A program made the translations under genes and the position numbers. A model generated the notes under the pieces. That model was not told the DNA's origin, made no database searches, and saw only the letters and a program-made list of their open reading frames with translations. From Oceanimonas aquatica (GTDB lineage: Bacteria; Pseudomonadota; Gammaproteobacteria; Enterobacterales; Aeromonadaceae), in the NCBI RefSeq assembly GCF_030732065.1, contig NZ_JAVBHX010000011.1, positions 27,452-91,451 of the forward strand: DNA of 64,000 nucleotides, read 5' to 3'. Positions 1-9,537 of this stretch are shown here, piece by piece (the stretch's first letter is position 1; every line of letters starts with the position of its first letter).

Positions 1-509
1 ATGTCTGGCTGGATCCCCACCATGGCCTGCACATCGCCCGCCTGATCGCCGGACGCCTGAGTGAGCTGGATCCGGAAAACCTTGAGCGATATCAACACAA
101 CCTGGCGCTGTTTGAGTCAAAGTTGCGCGACACAGACAATCGCGTGGCCGAGCGCCTGGCCCCGGCCAGGAAAAAGGGCTACTTCGTGTTTCACGATGCC
201 TACGGCTACTGGGAAGACCATTACCGGATTCCGGCACTGGGTTATTTCACCGTCAGTCCCGAGCGGGCACCGGGCGCACAAACCGTGGCACGCATTCACA
301 AGGCGCTGAAAGAGGCCAGTGCCGAGTGCGTGTTTGCCGAGCCCCAGTTTCGCCCCGCCGTGGTCAATGCCGTGGTGCGCGACACACAGGCCCGGGTGGC
401 GGTGCTCGATCCCCTGGCCGGCGAGATTCAGAACGGTCCGGACGGTTATTTCGAGTTCATGCTCAAGTTGGCCGATGACATGGCCGTTTGTCTGTTGAAT
501 GAAAGATGA
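1..509 (+). CDS. znuA: Zinc ABC transporter substrate-binding protein ZnuA, C-terminal part
   Basis: The frame is open from the window edge (first full codon at base 3), so the 5' end lies outside. The visible part is about 168 residues. It contains the family's FVFHDAYGYWE segment, a CVFAEPQFRPAVV segment and a DPLAG motif, all typical of the C-terminal lobe of periplasmic ZnuA, which binds zinc and delivers it to the ZnuBC importer. The gene directly downstream is mepM, the same neighbour as in Escherichia coli, which supports the call. The signal peptide and His-rich loop cannot be seen here. Confidence 0.93.
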   Translation, partial: VWLDPHHGLHIARLIAGRLSELDPENLERYQHNLALFESKLRDTDNRVAERLAPARKKGYFVFHDAYGYWEDHYRIPALGYFTVSPERAPGAQTVARIHKALKEASAECVFAEPQFRPAVVNAVVRDTQARVAVLDPLAGEIQNGPDGYFEFMLKLADDMAVCLLNER

Positions 510-572
510 ACACTCGGTAACGAATTTTTGTATAATGCCGAACTTTCGTGATGAACGATGCACTAACCTCGG

Positions 573-593
573 TGGCCCGACTTTTTCGGGCCA
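573..593. terminator. Hairpin between znuA and mepM
   Basis: A perfect 8-bp stem (TGGCCCGA/TCGGGCCA) with a 5-base loop lies 64 bases after the znuA stop. The flanking T-run is weak (ATTTAG), so termination may be inefficient. A TATAAT hexamer at 531-536 precedes it, so a short leader RNA ending at the hairpin is possible but no good -35 box is visible. Confidence 0.5.
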
Positions 594-702
594 TTTAGTA
601 ATAAGAAGACGACCATTTAGTCTTATATGGTTATAAAAACGTCGAACAATAAAACGGTAACAACATGCATCGTGTAGTATTCCACTGGCACAGGTAATCC
701 GG

Positions 703-2058
703 ATGAATTTTCTCCGCCCGATACAAAGCAGACTGCAAGACCTGCCCTCGCCCCTGCCCCGGCGGCACCTTTACGGCATTGTGCTGCTCAGCGGTCTGAC
801 CCTCTCCACCGCGGCCCTGATCCCCACCCCCGGCGAACTGATGGACAAACCGGTACGCATCAGCATACCGGCCAGCCTGCACGTGCCCCAGCACCCGCAG
901 GAACAGGAGCAGGTCGAGAGCACCGAATTCTATACTCTGCCCAACGACGACATCGGCGCCGCCGAGCCGGTGGATGCCCTGGATGAAATCGCCGCCAGCG
1001 AGCCCGAGTGGCAGGAATACGTGGTGCAGAACGGCGATACCCTGAGCACCATCTTCAACGGCCTGGGCCTGCCCCTGGCCACCATGTACAAACTGCTCGA
1101 TGCCGATGAAAACCGGGTACTCGATGGCCTGCGTCCCGGCCAGACCCTGCATCTGATGATCGACGAAAACAACCTCCTGCAGGAATTCAAGATCCAGCGG
1201 GATATCATGCATACCCGCATCTTCAGCCGCAGCGGCGAAGGCTATGAAAGCCGGCTGAAAACCGAGGAAAGCCACTGGGAAAGCCGCAACCTCAGGGGCA
1301 CCATCAACGGCAGCTTCTACCTCAGCGCCCGCAGCGCCGGCCTCTCCGCCGGTCAGATCCAGAAAATCGCCAACCTGTTCCAGTGGCAGCTCAACTTTGC
1401 CCGGGATCTGCGTCAGGGCGACAGTTTCCGGGTGGTGGTCAAGCGTGAATTCGTGGAAGGCCAGAGCACCGGCAAGGCCGAACTGCAGGCAGTGGAAATC
1501 GTAAACCACGGTCGCACCTACCAGGCCTTCCGCCACGAAGACGGCAATTTCTACGATGACGAAGGCAACAGCATGGAGCGTGGCTTTGTGCGCATTCCGC
1601 TGAAGCACCACGCCCGCATCAGCTCCAACTTCAACCTGCACCGCAAGCACCCGGTCACCGGCCGCATTCGCCCCCACAAGGGCACCGACTTTGCCGTGCC
1701 CACCGGCACCGCGGTGCTGGCCCCGGGCGACGGCGTGGTGGTCAAGGCAGTGCGCCACCGCCTGGCGGGCAACTACCTGGTGATCCGCCACGGCCGCAAG
1801 TACACCACCCGTTTTCTGCACCTGAGCAAGTTCCTGGTAAAACCGGGTGACAAGGTGCGCCGCGGAGACCGTATTGCACTGTCGGGCAATACCGGCCGCT
1901 CCACCGGTCCGCACCTGCACTACGAGTTTCTGGTCAACAACCGGCCGGTAGACCCCATGCAGGTCAAGCTGCCCATGGCCGAAGGCCTGACCGGGAGCGC
2001 CCGCAAGCAATTTCTGGCAAAGGTGGCGCAGTACAAGCAACAACTCGCCGCCGGCTAA
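703..2058 (+). CDS. mepM: Murein DD-endopeptidase MepM-like (LysM/OapA + M23)
   Basis: The 451-aa product is a cell-envelope metallopeptidase predicted to cut peptide cross-links in peptidoglycan during growth. An N-terminal membrane segment (about residues 22-42) is followed by an OapA/LysM-like domain (VVQNGDTLSTIF, about residues 107-165) and a C-terminal M23 domain. The zinc ligands HKGTD (about residue 325) and HLH (about residue 404) are present, so it should be active. Length agrees with the E. coli protein (440 aa). Start ATG has AGGT about 9 bases upstream. The position after znuA matches enterobacteria, where both genes are zinc-related. Confidence 0.93.
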   Translation: MNFLRPIQSRLQDLPSPLPRRHLYGIVLLSGLTLSTAALIPTPGELMDKPVRISIPASLHVPQHPQEQEQVESTEFYTLPNDDIGAAEPVDALDEIAASEPEWQEYVVQNGDTLSTIFNGLGLPLATMYKLLDADENRVLDGLRPGQTLHLMIDENNLLQEFKIQRDIMHTRIFSRSGEGYESRLKTEESHWESRNLRGTINGSFYLSARSAGLSAGQIQKIANLFQWQLNFARDLRQGDSFRVVVKREFVEGQSTGKAELQAVEIVNHGRTYQAFRHEDGNFYDDEGNSMERGFVRIPLKHHARISSNFNLHRKHPVTGRIRPHKGTDFAVPTGTAVLAPGDGVVVKAVRHRLAGNYLVIRHGRKYTTRFLHLSKFLVKPGDKVRRGDRIALSGNTGRSTGPHLHYEFLVNNRPVDPMQVKLPMAEGLTGSARKQFLAKVAQYKQQLAAG

Positions 2059-2074
2059 GCCGGCAGCAGGACAT

Positions 2075-2102
2075 AAAAAAAGCGCCGAAAGGCGCTTTTT
2101 TT
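2075..2102. terminator. Bidirectional terminator between mepM and hemE
   Basis: A-run, GCGCC stem, GAAA tetraloop, GGCGC stem and T-run form a symmetrical rho-independent terminator. It can serve mepM on the plus strand and hemE on the minus strand, which converge here. Confidence 0.92.
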
Positions 2103-2149
2103 ATGTCTTCGGTTTTCTCCCTGCCGGGGCTGGCCCCGGCAGACCATCC

Positions 2150-3217
2150 TTAGCCGGCGTGGTAAGGACGAGACAGCCGGTGTACCGACTCGATAAAGGC
2201 GCCGGCGTGCTCCGGATCCACGTCCAGATGAATGCCGTGGCCCAGGTTGAACACATGGCCGGGGCCATGGCCAAAGCCTTCCAGAATGCCGGCCACTTCC
2301 TGTTCGATGCGCTCGGGTGAGGCATACAACATGGACGGGTCCATGTTGCCCTGCAACGCCACCTTGTCGCCCACCCGGCGCTTGGCGTCGGCGATATTGA
2401 TGGTCCAGTCCAGGCCCACGGCGTCGCAGCCGGTGGCGGCTATGGCTTCCAGCCACTGACCGCCGTTCTTGGTGAACAGGGTCACCGGTACCCGGCGGCC
2501 CTCGTTCTCGCGGGTCAGGCCGTCGACGATCTTGGCCATGTAGCGCAGGGAAAACTCGTTGTAGTCCCGCGGGGTCAGCACGCCGCCCCAGGTGTCAAAG
2601 ATCATCAGCGACTGGGCGCCGGCCGCCACCTGGGCGTTGAGGTAGCTGGTGACGCTGTCGGCCAGCTTGTCGAGCAGCAGGTGCAGGGTCTGCGGCTCGG
2701 CATACATCATTTTCTTGATCTTGGTAAAGGCCTTGGAACTGCCGCCTTCCACCATGTAGGTGGCCAGGGTCCAGGGACTGCCGGAGAAGCCGATTAGCGG
2801 TACTTCGCCCTGCAGCTCGCGGCGAATGGTGCGCACCGCGTTCATCACGTAGCCCAGCTCCCCTTCCGGATCGGGAATACCAATGCGCTTGACGTCGGCA
2901 GCGCAGGTGACCGGACGCTCAAAACGCGGGCCTTCACCGGTTTCAAAGTACAGGCCCAGGCCCATGGCATCGGGAATGGTCAGAATGTCGGAAAACAGAA
3001 TGGCCGCGTCCAGCGGAAAACGACGCAGCGGCTGCAGAGTCACTTCGCAGGCCAGCTCGGCGTTACGGCACAGCGACATAAAATCGCCGGCCTCGGCCCG
3101 GGTGGCCTTGTATTCCGGCAGATAGCGGCCGGCCTGGCGCATCATCCACACCGGGGTGTAGTCGGTGGGCTGACGTGACAGGGCGCGTAGATAGGTATCA
3201 TTCTTGAGTGGTTTCAT
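2150..3217 (-). CDS. hemE: Uroporphyrinogen decarboxylase
   Basis: The 355-aa product decarboxylates the four acetate side chains of uroporphyrinogen III to give coproporphyrinogen III in heme synthesis (cytoplasm). The signature [11 protein letters not shown] near residue 23 and [12 protein letters not shown] near residue 82 are both intact, and the length is normal for the family (about 354 aa). The start is the ATG beginning [10 protein letters not shown]; the frame is open further upstream but those residues do not resemble the family. The gene is divergent from rsd, as in E. coli and Vibrio. Confidence 0.97.
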   Translation of the reverse strand: MKPLKNDTYLRALSRQPTDYTPVWMMRQAGRYLPEYKATRAEAGDFMSLCRNAELACEVTLQPLRRFPLDAAILFSDILTIPDAMGLGLYFETGEGPRFERPVTCAADVKRIGIPDPEGELGYVMNAVRTIRRELQGEVPLIGFSGSPWTLATYMVEGGSSKAFTKIKKMMYAEPQTLHLLLDKLADSVTSYLNAQVAAGAQSLMIFDTWGGVLTPRDYNEFSLRYMAKIVDGLTRENEGRRVPVTLFTKNGGQWLEAIAATGCDAVGLDWTINIADAKRRVGDKVALQGNMDPSMLYASPERIEQEVAGILEGFGHGPGHVFNLGHGIHLDVDPEHAGAFIESVHRLSRPYHAG

Positions 3218-3393
3218 TCCGTCGTTCCGCATCGGGTGGCAAAATTGGCCGCATTGTACCACTACCAACCGGGAACGCGAAAAAGCCAGACTCGTGCACT
3301 CCATGGTCACGAAATCGCCACCGGCTATTGACCGGGGCGTCGCTTTTCTTTACTTATAGTACTGAGCCCATCAGGCAGCCCACGGAGGGAACC

Positions 3394-3858
3394 ATGCTCG
3401 GGAAACTGGAACAGACCAAAGCCAGGCTTGGCGGCATTCACAAGGCACTGGACGCCTTTCTTAATGCCCGTCAGGCCCTGCTCGTAGAATATATTCGCCT
3501 TTCCACTCACCAAACCCTGCCCTCGCAAGCCGATCTGCACGAGTTCTGCGGTCAGCTGGTCGACTATGTCTCCGCCGGCCACTTTGAAATTTACGATCAC
3601 GTGCTGGCCGCCTACGAGTCATCAAAGGGGAACGCCCGGGTACTGGCAGAGCGCATCTACCCGCGCATTAAGCGCAATACCGATGAAGCCCTGAACTTTC
3701 ACGACAAGTACACTCAGGCCAGTGACGACACCCTGCTCGAGCTGGATCAGGATCTGAACCGGCTGGGTGAGGTGCTGGAAGAACGCTTCTCGCTGGAAGA
3801 CCGGCTGGTGTCGGCCATCGATCTGCTGGATCACCTGGATACCAGCGAGCCGGCATAA
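3394..3858 (+). CDS. rsd: Regulator of sigma D (anti-sigma-70 factor)
   Basis: A 154-aa, largely helical protein of the Rsd/AlgQ family, which binds the housekeeping sigma factor and lowers its availability in stationary phase. The start ATG follows GGAGG by 5 bases (GGAGGGAACC), which fixes it over upstream in-frame codons. Recognisable features include the FCGQLVDYVSAGHFEIY segment and the acidic C-terminus. It sits divergently beside hemE, the conserved context for rsd. A PilZ gene follows after 9 bases and is probably co-transcribed. Confidence 0.92.
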   Translation: MLGKLEQTKARLGGIHKALDAFLNARQALLVEYIRLSTHQTLPSQADLHEFCGQLVDYVSAGHFEIYDHVLAAYESSKGNARVLAERIYPRIKRNTDEALNFHDKYTQASDDTLLELDQDLNRLGEVLEERFSLEDRLVSAIDLLDHLDTSEPA

Positions 3859-3867
3859 GGAGGCCCC

Positions 3868-4227
3868 ATGGCCGAACGCAGAGCCTTTTGCCGCATCGAG
3901 TTCAACGCCGATGCCCGGCTCACCGATGCCTCGGGCCGGCAATGGCCGGCCCGGGTCAGGGACTTGTCCCTGCACGGCGCCCTGCTCACCCAGGATAACT
4001 GGCAGGGGGAAAACGGCAGTGAACTGATCCTGCACATCACCCTGGAAGACGGCGGCGTTATTCGCATGGAAGGCCACCAGCGTCACCACGAGGACGACGA
4101 TGTCGGGCTGGAATGCGGCCACCTCGACCTGAACAGCGCCACTCGCCTGCGCCGGCTGGTGGAGCTGAACCTGGGCGACGAGCAGCTGCTGCACCGCCAG
4201 TTTGAACAGCTGCTTGGGAGTATTTAG
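3868..4227 (+). CDS. Small PilZ-domain protein (predicted c-di-GMP binder)
   Basis: A 119-aa single-domain protein. The PilZ signature is seen as an N-terminal arginine cluster (ERRAFCR, residues 3-9) and DLSLHGALL (about residues 32-40), matching the RxxxR and D/NxSxxG ligand motifs. It therefore probably binds cyclic di-GMP and acts on an unknown partner. It lies 9 bases after rsd with AAGGAGG before its ATG, suggesting shared transcription. It ends about 46 bases short of the convergent radA gene. Confidence 0.88.
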   Translation: MAERRAFCRIEFNADARLTDASGRQWPARVRDLSLHGALLTQDNWQGENGSELILHITLEDGGVIRMEGHQRHHEDDDVGLECGHLDLNSATRLRRLVELNLGDEQLLHRQFEQLLGSI

Positions 4228-4273
4228 GCACGCTCAATAGCCGTCATGCCGGGGCAAACCTGATATGGCGGCG

Positions 4274-5641
4274 TTACAGCGCCTCCAGCGCTTCTTCCAG
4301 TTTTTTCACCGCAATCACTTCCATGCCCTCCGGCGCCTGCTTGGGGCGGTTGGCCCAGGGCACGATGGCGCGGGTAAAGCCGTGCTTGGCCGCTTCCATC
4401 AGCCGCTCCTGACCGGACGGCACCGGCCGGATCTCTCCCGACAGGCCCACCTCGCCAAATACCACCAGCTCCTTGGGCAGCGCCTTGTCGCGAAAACTCG
4501 ACACCAGCGACAGCAGCAACGCCAGATCGGCACTGGTGTCTTCCACCCGCACGCCGCCCACCACATTGACGAACACATCCTGATCCGCCATCTGCATGCC
4601 GCCGTGTCGGTGCAGCACCGCCAGCAACAGCGCCAGCCGATTGTGCTCCAGCCCCACGGTCACCCGCCGCGGATTGGCCAGCTGGGAATAATCCACCAGC
4701 GCCTGCAGCTCCACCAGCAGCGGCCGGGTGCCTTCCCAAATCACCATGACCACGGATCCGGTCACCTGCTCCTCACCCCGGCTGAGAAAAATGGCCGAGG
4801 GGTTGCTCACTTCCTTCATGCCGGTTTCGGTCATGGCGAACACCCCCAGCTCGTTCACCGCGCCAAAGCGGTTCTTGTGACTGCGCAGGGTACGAAAACG
4901 ACTGTCGGCAGCGCCGTCGAGCAGCACCGAACAGTCGATGCAATGCTCCAGCACCTTGGGTCCGGCCAGGGTGCCGTCCTTGGTGACGTGGCCCACCATC
5001 AGGATCACCACCCCCTGCTGCTTGGCAAAACGGGTCAGCTGGGCCGCCGCTTCCCGCACCTGGCTCACCGAGCCCGGCGCCGACTGCACGTCGGCCACGT
5101 GCATCACCTGAATGGAGTCGATCACCATCACCGCCGGCTGCTCTTCCCGGGCCACATGACAGATTTGCTCGACGCTGGTTTCCGACAGCATGCGCAGCTG
5201 ATCCCGGGGAAGTCCCAGACGCTTGGCGCGCATGGCCACCTGCTGCAACGATTCTTCACCGGTCACATACAGGGTTTTCATGCGCCCGGCCAGGCCGCAC
5301 ATCACCTGCAGCAACAGGGTACTCTTGCCCGCACCCGGGTTACCGCCGATGAGAATGGCCGAGCCCGGCACCAGGCCGCCGCCCAGCACCCGGTCCAGCT
5401 CGCGAAAGCCGCTGTCGATGCGCGGAATTTCGGTCATGGCGATTTCGTTGAGGGTCTGAACCTTGTTTTCCTGCAGACCGGCGTAACCGGCAAAACGGGC
5501 ATTGCGGCTGGATGAGGTGGCCGGCGCCAGCCGGATTTCACTGACGGTATTCCATTCCTTGCACTCGGAACACTGCCCCTGCCAGCGGGGGAATTCGGCA
5601 CCGCATTCACCACATACGAAGGCGGTCTTGGACTTGGCCAT
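4274..5641 (-). CDS. radA: DNA repair protein RadA
   Basis: The 455-aa product is a RecA-like ATPase that promotes branch migration during recombinational repair. Seen in order: an N-terminal four-cysteine zinc finger (CGECG...CSEC, residues 10-27), Walker A GGNPGAGKST (about residue 98), the RadA-specific KNRFG motif (about residue 255), and a C-terminal Lon-protease-like domain without a catalytic pair. Length is normal. The ATG start is preceded by GAGA. It is divergent from the large PilZ gene, as in Vibrio. Confidence 0.97.
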   Translation of the reverse strand: MAKSKTAFVCGECGAEFPRWQGQCSECKEWNTVSEIRLAPATSSSRNARFAGYAGLQENKVQTLNEIAMTEIPRIDSGFRELDRVLGGGLVPGSAILIGGNPGAGKSTLLLQVMCGLAGRMKTLYVTGEESLQQVAMRAKRLGLPRDQLRMLSETSVEQICHVAREEQPAVMVIDSIQVMHVADVQSAPGSVSQVREAAAQLTRFAKQQGVVILMVGHVTKDGTLAGPKVLEHCIDCSVLLDGAADSRFRTLRSHKNRFGAVNELGVFAMTETGMKEVSNPSAIFLSRGEEQVTGSVVMVIWEGTRPLLVELQALVDYSQLANPRRVTVGLEHNRLALLLAVLHRHGGMQMADQDVFVNVVGGVRVEDTSADLALLLSLVSSFRDKALPKELVVFGEVGLSGEIRPVPSGQERLMEAAKHGFTRAIVPWANRPKQAPEGMEVIAVKKLEEALEAL

Positions 5642-5712
5642 GCTGTCTCACTCATTGATTCACAAGCTGTTATACTGGCGCAAGTTTTTCGCTCACTCAA
5701 GCATGCAACGGA

Positions 5713-7974
5713 ATGGACTTCAGCCCCTACAAAGCCCTGCTCAACCGCATCATTCCCCTGAGCTACCAGCAGGACACGGAAAGCCTGCTGACCGGCCTGC
5801 TGCCCGATGCAGACAACCAGACCCGCTATCAGCTGCTGGCCGAGCTCAACCGGCTCAAGGCGCCCTGTCTGCGGGTGCTGGATCTGAACAAACTGTTTCC
5901 CGGCCAGTGCCGGCCGGTGCCCCACCGGGGGCTGAACCACATGCTGCCGCCCCGGCTTGAGCAGCGCTTTATGCAGTTGCTGGGTCAGTACAACGGTGAA
6001 TATACCCGTGGCCTGTACGAAACCCTTCTTGCCGATCTGGCCGCCATGCGCAAGCAGCCTGCCATGCTCAATGCCACCCCCTGGCACCAGCCCACCTTTG
6101 GCACCCGGCGCAAGGAGCCCCGGCTGCAATTCGTGACCCCGGTGCAACTGCATCTGGACGACGGCGACATTCAGGCCAACAGCCTGGATATTTCCATCAA
6201 TGGCCTGATGGCGACTCTGACGCCACCCGTCGCCCTGCCCGCCGAGTTGTCGGTGTCCTTTCCCGAACTGGCCCAGCAACCCGGCATGAGCGCCCTGGTG
6301 GAACCCAGGCGCTTTCGGCTGGCCGATGCGCCTCAGGGCGACAAGGGCCGCATTCGGCTGCGCCGTATTGAGCAGGACGGCGCCTGGGATCAGGCGCTGG
6401 AGCAGTTTATTGAGCAAAACCAGAGCCGTTACGGCCATGATGCCCAGGATCTGTTGGACACCGCCCTCGCCCAGTGCTGGGGCCAGACGCTGCTGGAAAC
6501 CGGGCTGGGTCAGTCCCTGTTCTTTGACGAGCAGGGCCGGCTGCAGGAAGTATTGTGCAACCGCTTTGGCAAAAAGCTGCTGGACTTCTGGCGCCATGAA
6601 CGCGCGGGTGATCTGCTGGCCAGCCTGCTGCCGCCGGCGCGGGTGCTCGACATGGCGGCGCGCCAGCACGAGCCGGTGTTTCTGTACAGCTTTCGCATTC
6701 AGGGCAAGAAGGAAAGCTATTATTTCGCCGCCGAACAGCGCCGGCTGGAGAAGGAACAACAGCTCAGGCAGTTTATCAGTGACGGCCAGCGCGCCGGCAC
6801 CCTGCAGCTCTATCATCTGGGCATTCGTCCGGTGCTGTTTACCGATCAGATCACCGACAACCTGGACGCCCTGGGCCGGGACCGGCTGGCCCCGCTCAAG
6901 TGGCAACTGTGGCTGACCCCCCTGCCCGTGCCCGAACTGGCCGCGCCGGAGCCTGCCAATGCCCGCCAGTTGCTGCCCTACCGGGTGCTGCCCGAGGCAA
7001 GGCCCATCAGTCTGGTGTCTCTGCGTCAGCCGTCACAGCGCAGGGAAACCCGGTTTCGCTTTGAAACGCCGGTCGAGCTGTTGCTGGAGGAAACTCCTGT
7101 CGGCGGCGTGACCGAAGATATTTCGGTCGAGGGCCTGAAAATCACGCTGAGCAAGCCGGTGGAGCTGGCGCTGCCGGCACTGGTGCAACTGAACCTGCCC
7201 GAGCTGAACAAGCTGGGCCGGGACTGGAACCTGAGGAAACTGCCCTACCGGGTGGTGAACCTGAGTGGTGGCGGCAAGGTCTTGCACCTGCATGCCCATG
7301 ATCAGGGCAAAGGCCACGCCGCCAGTCGGTTTTTCACCGCGCTGCTGGCCCAGAACCAGGACAAGCTGCGCGCCCGCCCCGAACGTAGTCAGCAGCCGGC
7401 CTGGATGATGTGGCTCACCCGTCAGGCCCTGCAGCAACTGGCCGGTCCCGCCTTTTTGCTGGGCCGCAACGACGGCGGCTTTTACGTACAGGGCAGCCTG
7501 GCCAGTCCGGTGCGGCAGCGGCTGATGGGCCTGCTCACCGACGACCACGGCCAGGCCCAGCTGGGCCGGCTGATTTCCCGCCAGCTGTTGCAGTCCATTG
7601 CCACCACCCTGCAACGGCCCAATGGCAAAAGCCACCTGGTGGCAGAGGTCTGGCTGGCCGCCGATGCCAGCGGCACCGGCACGCCCGGCGTGCTGCTCAA
7701 CCCGGCTCCGGCGGAACAACGGCGGTTACTGGATGGCCAGCGCCGGGTCACCGTGTGCCTGGCAGTGGTCAACCGCCTGCAACTGCGCCAGCTCGACTTC
7801 TACGTGCCCGAGTGGCATCGGCTGACCGAGGCGTCGCTGTACAAGACTCAGGTGCTGGAACAAAACCTGGCCGAGCTGGCCCTGCAATGCCAGGTGTTCA
7901 ATATTACCGACCTGGCCCAACAGCGTTGTCGTCTCAGCGCGCCTGCAACAAGCCCAGCACCCCTTCCAGACTGA
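5713..7974 (+). CDS. Large double PilZ-domain protein (PlzC-like)
   Basis: A 753-aa protein with two PilZ modules. The first has RRKEPR at about residue 131 and DISINGLMATL at about residue 157; the second has RRETRFRF at about residue 442 and DISVEGLKITL at about residue 467. No membrane segments are evident. Its position between radA and serB is the same as that of the Vibrio cholerae PilZ protein VC2344 (PlzC, from memory). Role: probably a c-di-GMP-responsive regulator of motility or surface behaviour, by inference. The 3' end overlaps the convergent serB gene by 41 bases. Confidence 0.87.
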   Translation: MDFSPYKALLNRIIPLSYQQDTESLLTGLLPDADNQTRYQLLAELNRLKAPCLRVLDLNKLFPGQCRPVPHRGLNHMLPPRLEQRFMQLLGQYNGEYTRGLYETLLADLAAMRKQPAMLNATPWHQPTFGTRRKEPRLQFVTPVQLHLDDGDIQANSLDISINGLMATLTPPVALPAELSVSFPELAQQPGMSALVEPRRFRLADAPQGDKGRIRLRRIEQDGAWDQALEQFIEQNQSRYGHDAQDLLDTALAQCWGQTLLETGLGQSLFFDEQGRLQEVLCNRFGKKLLDFWRHERAGDLLASLLPPARVLDMAARQHEPVFLYSFRIQGKKESYYFAAEQRRLEKEQQLRQFISDGQRAGTLQLYHLGIRPVLFTDQITDNLDALGRDRLAPLKWQLWLTPLPVPELAAPEPANARQLLPYRVLPEARPISLVSLRQPSQRRETRFRFETPVELLLEETPVGGVTEDISVEGLKITLSKPVELALPALVQLNLPELNKLGRDWNLRKLPYRVVNLSGGGKVLHLHAHDQGKGHAASRFFTALLAQNQDKLRARPERSQQPAWMMWLTRQALQQLAGPAFLLGRNDGGFYVQGSLASPVRQRLMGLLTDDHGQAQLGRLISRQLLQSIATTLQRPNGKSHLVAEVWLAADASGTGTPGVLLNPAPAEQRRLLDGQRRVTVCLAVVNRLQLRQLDFYVPEWHRLTEASLYKTQVLEQNLAELALQCQVFNITDLAQQRCRLSAPATSPAPLPD

Positions 7975-8917
7975 GCCGGTTCAGGCACACCGGGGCCTGC
8001 TCCTGCACTAGCGGCTTGGCGTGCAGCGCCACACCCAGGCCGGCCCGGGCCAGCATTTTCAGATCGTTGGCGCCATCACCGATGGCCACGGTCTGGGCCA
8101 GGGGAATGCCGTGCTCGTGGGCCAGCTCGGCCAGAATATTGGCCTTGGCGTCGGCGTCGACAATGGCGCCGAGCACTTCACCGGTCAGCTTGCCATCCTC
8201 AATGCCCAGGGTATTGGCAAACACCGCATCCAGCCCCAGCTGCTGCTGCAAATGGCGGGCAAAGGGCACAAAGCCCCCCGAGGCAATGGCCACCTTCCAG
8301 CCCATGGCCTTGAGCCCGGCCACCAGTTCGGTGAGGCCCGGCATCAGCGGCATGCGGCCGATCACCTGCTCGATAATGGCGGCGTCGGCACCGCTCAGCG
8401 CGGCCACCCGGCGGCGCAGGCTTTCGGAAAACGGCAGCGCCCCTTCCATCGCGGCCCGGGTCACGGCGGCCACTTCCTCACCCACTCCGGCCAGGGCGGC
8501 AATCTCGTCGATGCATTCAATCTGAATGGCGGTGGAGTCCATGTCCATCAGCACCAGGCCGGGGCGGCCGGGTTCGGGCAGCGCCGGCACACAGGCCAGA
8601 TCCCAGTCGGTGGCCACCTGTTGCAGCGCCGCCTTAAGGGCCGGCGACCAGGCCGACAGCCGAAGGCTTGCCAGCTCGCGCCCGGCGACCGTGCTGACGG
8701 CACTCAGCTCGGTGGTCACGCCGGCCTCGTCCAGCACTTGCAGGCTGTGAGCCAGGGCCTGTTTGCCCAGTTGCTCCGCCAGCAGCACCAGCCGGCCTGC
8801 GGCCTCGGGTAATTGCCCGGCGATCCACTCTCCCTGTTGCCACAGATATGCTTGCTGCTCCAGAGAGTCTTTCCATTCCACTACCCGCTCGGGCAGCCCA
8901 TTCAGACACAGTGCCAC
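7934..8917 (-). CDS. serB: Phosphoserine phosphatase
   Basis: The 327-aa HAD-superfamily enzyme dephosphorylates phosphoserine in the last step of serine synthesis. The nucleophile motif DMDSTAIQIECIDEIA lies near residue 118, and GDGANDLKM near the C-terminus completes the metal site. The N-terminal ~100 residues correspond to the ACT-like regulatory half of bacterial SerB. The start is GTG with AGGAAG 6 bases upstream. It overlaps the convergent PilZ gene by 41 bases and is divergent from smp, the usual serB-smp pairing. Confidence 0.96.
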   Translation of the reverse strand: MALCLNGLPERVVEWKDSLEQQAYLWQQGEWIAGQLPEAAGRLVLLAEQLGKQALAHSLQVLDEAGVTTELSAVSTVAGRELASLRLSAWSPALKAALQQVATDWDLACVPALPEPGRPGLVLMDMDSTAIQIECIDEIAALAGVGEEVAAVTRAAMEGALPFSESLRRRVAALSGADAAIIEQVIGRMPLMPGLTELVAGLKAMGWKVAIASGGFVPFARHLQQQLGLDAVFANTLGIEDGKLTGEVLGAIVDADAKANILAELAHEHGIPLAQTVAIGDGANDLKMLARAGLGVALHAKPLVQEQAPVCLNRLSLEGVLGLLQAR

Positions 8918-8997
8918 GTTTCTTCCTTTACAACGACAAACCGGCGCTCAGGGTAGCGTATTGCTTTTTAAGCAGGCAAGAGACAATATTGGCCGCC

Positions 8998-9534
8998 ATG
9001 GGAAACCTTCAATCACACCTCAAACGACTGCCCTGGCTCTGGCTGCTGGCTTCACTGCTGTTACTGCTGGCCGGTCAGCAGTGGCTGGCGCTGAACGATC
9101 TGGGCCAACGCTGGCAGTTGCTGCCTCATCGTTCCTCGGCCTCGGCGCTGGCGGATTTTGCCGAATTTCAGGCGTTGCGCGCGCTGACGGCGGAAGACAA
9201 GGATGCCCAGCAACTGCTGGTCGCCGAGCTCACCCACTCGCCGCTGGTGCTGTCGGCCCGCCTCTACGATGCCGGCGGCACCCTGCTGGCCGACACCGGT
9301 GAGCCCGGTGCCGAGCCGGCCCGGGCCTATGTGCGCCCCCTCCATGAGCAGGAGCGCATTGCCGGCTTTTTGCAGCTGGAGCTGGCGGAGTCGGCACTGA
9401 CCGGCGAGCAGCGGCAGCTGTGGCAGCGGCTGTATCAGCAGCTGGGCTGGCTGCTGCCGCTGGCAGGCGCCGCCGGTGCCCTGCTGGCCTCGGCGCTGTT
9501 AAGGCTGCGCCGGCGCCCTGCCCCCGCCGATTAA
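8998..9534 (+). CDS. AhpA/YtjB (Smp) family membrane protein
   Basis: A 178-aa protein with an N-terminal membrane segment (about residues 12-30, WLWLLASLLLLLAG) and a second hydrophobic segment near residues 150-167, with an extracytoplasmic domain between. This is the layout of E. coli YtjB/Smp, the gene divergent from serB there too. The function of the family is poorly defined. The ATG was chosen because the preceding in-frame sequence crosses the serB promoter region, and AAGAGA lies upstream. It converges on deoD with only a few bases between. Confidence 0.82.
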   Translation: MGNLQSHLKRLPWLWLLASLLLLLAGQQWLALNDLGQRWQLLPHRSSASALADFAEFQALRALTAEDKDAQQLLVAELTHSPLVLSARLYDAGGTLLADTGEPGAEPARAYVRPLHEQERIAGFLQLELAESALTGEQRQLWQRLYQQLGWLLPLAGAAGALLASALLRLRRRPAPAD

Positions 9535-9537
9535 GGC

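Noticed and set aside
631..2043. 470-aa minus-strand frame opposite mepM
   Set aside because: An antisense shadow of a GC-rich gene with no recognisable domain; mepM on the plus strand has intact catalytic motifs.
4265..5515. 416-aa His-rich plus-strand frame opposite radA
   Set aside because: Antisense of radA; the His/Gln-rich composition is typical of such shadows.
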